From Bacillota bacterium (GTDB taxonomy: Bacteria; Bacillota; UBA4882; UBA8346): a stretch of 5,709 nucleotides of DNA. The translations under genes were made by a program, and so were the position numbers. Under the pieces are notes generated by a model. It was given only the letters and a program-made list of their open reading frames with translations. It did no database searches and had not been told where the DNA came from. The DNA is taken from the NCBI GenBank assembly GCA_023415375.1, contig JAEZKW010000180.1, positions 1-5,709 of the forward strand. The letters are read 5' to 3'. Below, one piece after another: positions 4,502 through 5,709 of the stretch (within the stretch, counting starts at the first letter, position 1; each line of letters opens with the position of its first letter).

Positions 4502-5209
4502 ATGATTCCGACCCCCCATATTGAAGTCGGCAACCTGGGAGTAATTGCCGATACAGTTTTACTACCTGGTGACCCTTTGCGAGCTAAGTTTATTGCGGAA
4601 AACTATTTGGAAAACCCTGTTCAGTTTAATGGCGTTCGTAATGTGTACGGCTTTACCGGGACTTACCGCGGCAAAAAAATATCGGTAATGGGAACGGGAA
4701 TGGGTATACCGTCCATTGGAATTTATTCCTATGAACTTATTCATTTTTATGATGTAAAAAACTTAATCCGTATCGGCTCCTGTGGTTCCCTTCGCCCGGA
4801 AGTCCACGTCAGGGATATTGTAGTCGGCTTATCAGCCTCTACCAATTCCAACTATGGTTCCCAATATCAATTGCCTGGTACTTATGCACCGACTGCTTCC
4901 TGGGAGTTAATAAGGAAAACTGTAGAAATCGCCGGTAAGAAAAATATCCCGATTCAAGTCGGTAATATTCTTTCCTCCGATACCTTCTACGACGCCGATC
5001 CGGATTCATGGAAAAAATGGGCGAAGATGGGCGTACTCGCTATCGAGATGGAGGCAGCCGCCCTGTATATGAATGCTGCTTACGCCGGGGTCAATGCCTT
5101 ATCTATCCTAACGGTATCCGATTCCTTGGTTACTCATGAGGCCACGACAGCTGAGGAAAGACAAACTTCCTTTACTCAAATGATGGAGCTTGCTTTGGAA
5201 CTGGCCTAA
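4502..5209 (+). CDS. deoD: Purine nucleoside phosphorylase, DeoD type
   Basis: This 235-residue cytoplasmic enzyme cleaves purine (deoxy)ribonucleosides with phosphate to free base and (deoxy)ribose-1-phosphate, in nucleoside salvage. It matches the hexameric E. coli type nearly end to end, with numbering shifted by about +3. Visible features: T-P-H6 (the His that reaches the neighbouring active site), P22-G-D-P-L-R27, R46, R90-I-G-S93-C-G for phosphate binding, E182-M-E184 for ribose binding, T-V-S206-D207 (the Asp that protonates the purine) and E-R220-Q-T-S-F. All catalytic residues are present. The ATG at 4502 gives the family-typical N-terminus. The gene stands alone on the plus strand, divergent from the 4317 gene. 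MTA/SAH nucleosidase-type relatives are unlikely, because the purine-binding Asp and the DeoD-specific blocks are intact. Confidence 0.95.
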   Translation: MIPTPHIEVGNLGVIADTVLLPGDPLRAKFIAENYLENPVQFNGVRNVYGFTGTYRGKKISVMGTGMGIPSIGIYSYELIHFYDVKNLIRIGSCGSLRPEVHVRDIVVGLSASTNSNYGSQYQLPGTYAPTASWELIRKTVEIAGKKNIPIQVGNILSSDTFYDADPDSWKKWAKMGVLAIEMEAAALYMNAAYAGVNALSILTVSDSLVTHEATTAEERQTSFTQMMELALELA

Positions 5210-5225
5210 CTTATGGTCAAATCCA

Positions 5226-5254
5226 TGATCATCAGAATTTTCTTCAAATGATCA
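5226..5254. repeat. Inverted repeat just after deoD
   Basis: TGATCAT (5226-5232) and ATGATCA (5248-5254) form a perfect 7-bp stem with a 15-nt loop, 17 nt after the deoD stop codon. No T-tract follows, so it is at most a weak transcript-end structure that could stabilise the mRNA. Confidence 0.4.
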
Positions 5255-5288
5255 CCAGTCAAACAGGGTGCATAGATTACGCACACAC

Positions 5289-5338
5289 GGGCTCTTAGCG
5301 AAGATCACCGACCATCCCTGAGAGTCCTCTCTGTTTTT
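5289..5338 (+). terminator. Possible weak terminator of deoD
   Basis: GGGCTCTTA (5289-5297) can pair with TGAGAGTCC (5319-5327) as a 9-bp stem including two G-U pairs, with a 21-nt loop. A run of five T (5334-5338) follows, but only after a gap of six bases. The large loop and the gap make it a poor intrinsic terminator; it is the best candidate downstream of deoD. Confidence 0.3.
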
Positions 5339-5475
5339 GCCATAAAGCAGATTAGCCCTTGTCTATAAAAGAAAGACCCTAATTTAATTTTGAATTACAC
5401 ATTATATAAAAACCAAAATTGATATTCCAACTTATTTCGTGGTTACCTCAATGACAAAATTATAATTGATTATAA

Positions 5476-5506
5476 AGTTGATTCAGCAAACTGCCTAAAA
5501 TCAACT
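5476..5506. repeat. 8-bp inverted repeat
   Basis: AGTTGATT (5476-5483) is exactly complementary to AATCAACT (5499-5506) across a 15-nt loop. It could be an operator or a small RNA hairpin; no gene beside it gives a clue. Confidence 0.4.
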
Positions 5507-5548
5507 CACCCCTTTAGTTACTCATTTTCTTATAGATACCCATAGCAA

Positions 5549-5616
5549 TTCCCCTCTCTCTGACTGTCGGCATCTTATGATGCCGCAGATCTGAATGAAT
5601 GCCGGAGAGAGGGGAA
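5549..5616. repeat. 68-nt structured hairpin with two alternative inner pairings
   Basis: TTCCCCTCTCTC (5549-5560) pairs perfectly with GAGAGAGGGGAA (5605-5616). Inside, CGGCATC (5568-5574) pairs with GATGCCG (5579-5585) across a TTAT loop. CGGCAT can instead pair with a second ATGCCG (5599-5604) that is stacked directly against the outer stem. The two folds exclude each other. There is no T-tract on either strand, so it is not a simple terminator. A structured RNA leader for a gene to the right, or a palindromic repeat element, are both possible. Confidence 0.6.
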
Positions 5617-5709
5617 AGTCGATTACCAGAGTTGTTATTACAAATAATCTTTTTCTAGGCTGATATATTCGATTTTTTAAGCCAATTCTTCACAGCTTGC
5701 TTTTAAAAA

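Larger units (their letters stand above)
5210..5709. other. Intergenic region downstream of deoD without a convincing gene
   Basis: These 500 bases contain no reading frame with coding character and a ribosome binding site on either strand. They hold several inverted repeats (listed separately) and AT-rich DNA around 5370-5480. Short frames at the right edge on the minus strand could be the end of a gene lying mostly outside the window, but this cannot be decided. Confidence 0.55.

Noticed and set aside
5549..5616. The long hairpin as an intrinsic terminator
   Set aside because: Neither strand has a T-tract after the stem.
5662..5709. Short minus-strand frames at the right edge (one ending E-E-L-A before TAA at 5679-5681, another ending K-S-N-I-S-A before TAG)
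   Set aside because: Either could be the tail of a gene outside the window, but each is only 11-15 codons, the second is already closed by a TAA at 5703-5705, and nothing favours one over the other.
1..5709. tRNA genes, rRNA or CRISPR arrays
   Set aside because: No cloverleaf with a T-loop consensus, no rRNA signature and no regularly spaced identical repeats with unique spacers were seen; the short repeats at 1564-1622 have no spacers.

Overview
The window looks like chromosomal DNA from a low-to-moderate GC, Gram-positive-type anaerobe, most likely a clostridial-grade Firmicute. This is inferred from purine-rich Shine-Dalgarno sites (AAAGGA, GGAGG, TTGGAG), a class II HD-domain CCA-adding enzyme, a DeoD-type purine nucleoside phosphorylase and AT-rich intergenic DNA. 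No rRNA, tRNA or CRISPR array was found, so the taxonomic placement is only inferred.

Layout. Positions 1-1302, minus strand: a cca-type tRNA nucleotidyltransferase gene whose 3' end is interrupted by a 93-bp transposase-less element (30-122). The element has TGTA...TACA ends and is flanked by a CTAG duplication. Excising the element with one CTAG restores the reading frame and the family's C-terminal motif. Positions 1303-1694: non-coding, with a degenerate CCAATNN repeat, a perfect palindrome and an AATCCTG repeat that abuts the rtcB stop codon. Positions 1695-2945, minus strand: rtcB, a complete RNA ligase. Positions 2946-3240: an unusual leader in front of rtcB, holding a promoter with an overlapping GTATAC operator, a 41-codon small ORF with a strong ribosome binding site, and an intrinsic terminator whose 5' arm can pair instead with a segment inside the small ORF. 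Positions 3235-4317, minus strand: an unrecognised 360-residue protein resembling a TIM barrel, with a basic tail. Positions 4318-4501: divergent promoter region. Positions 4502-5209, plus strand: deoD. Positions 5210-5709: no convincing gene, but several inverted repeats, including a 68-nt hairpin with two mutually exclusive folds.

How the genes fit together. Two minus-strand genes act on RNA ends: RtcB joins RNA ends, and the CCA enzyme rebuilds tRNA 3' ends. DeoD salvages purine nucleosides. They do not form one tight operon: rtcB has its own leader and terminator, and about 390 bp separate it from cca. The signals most worth following are the attenuator-like leader of rtcB and the small mobile element that has cut the end off cca.
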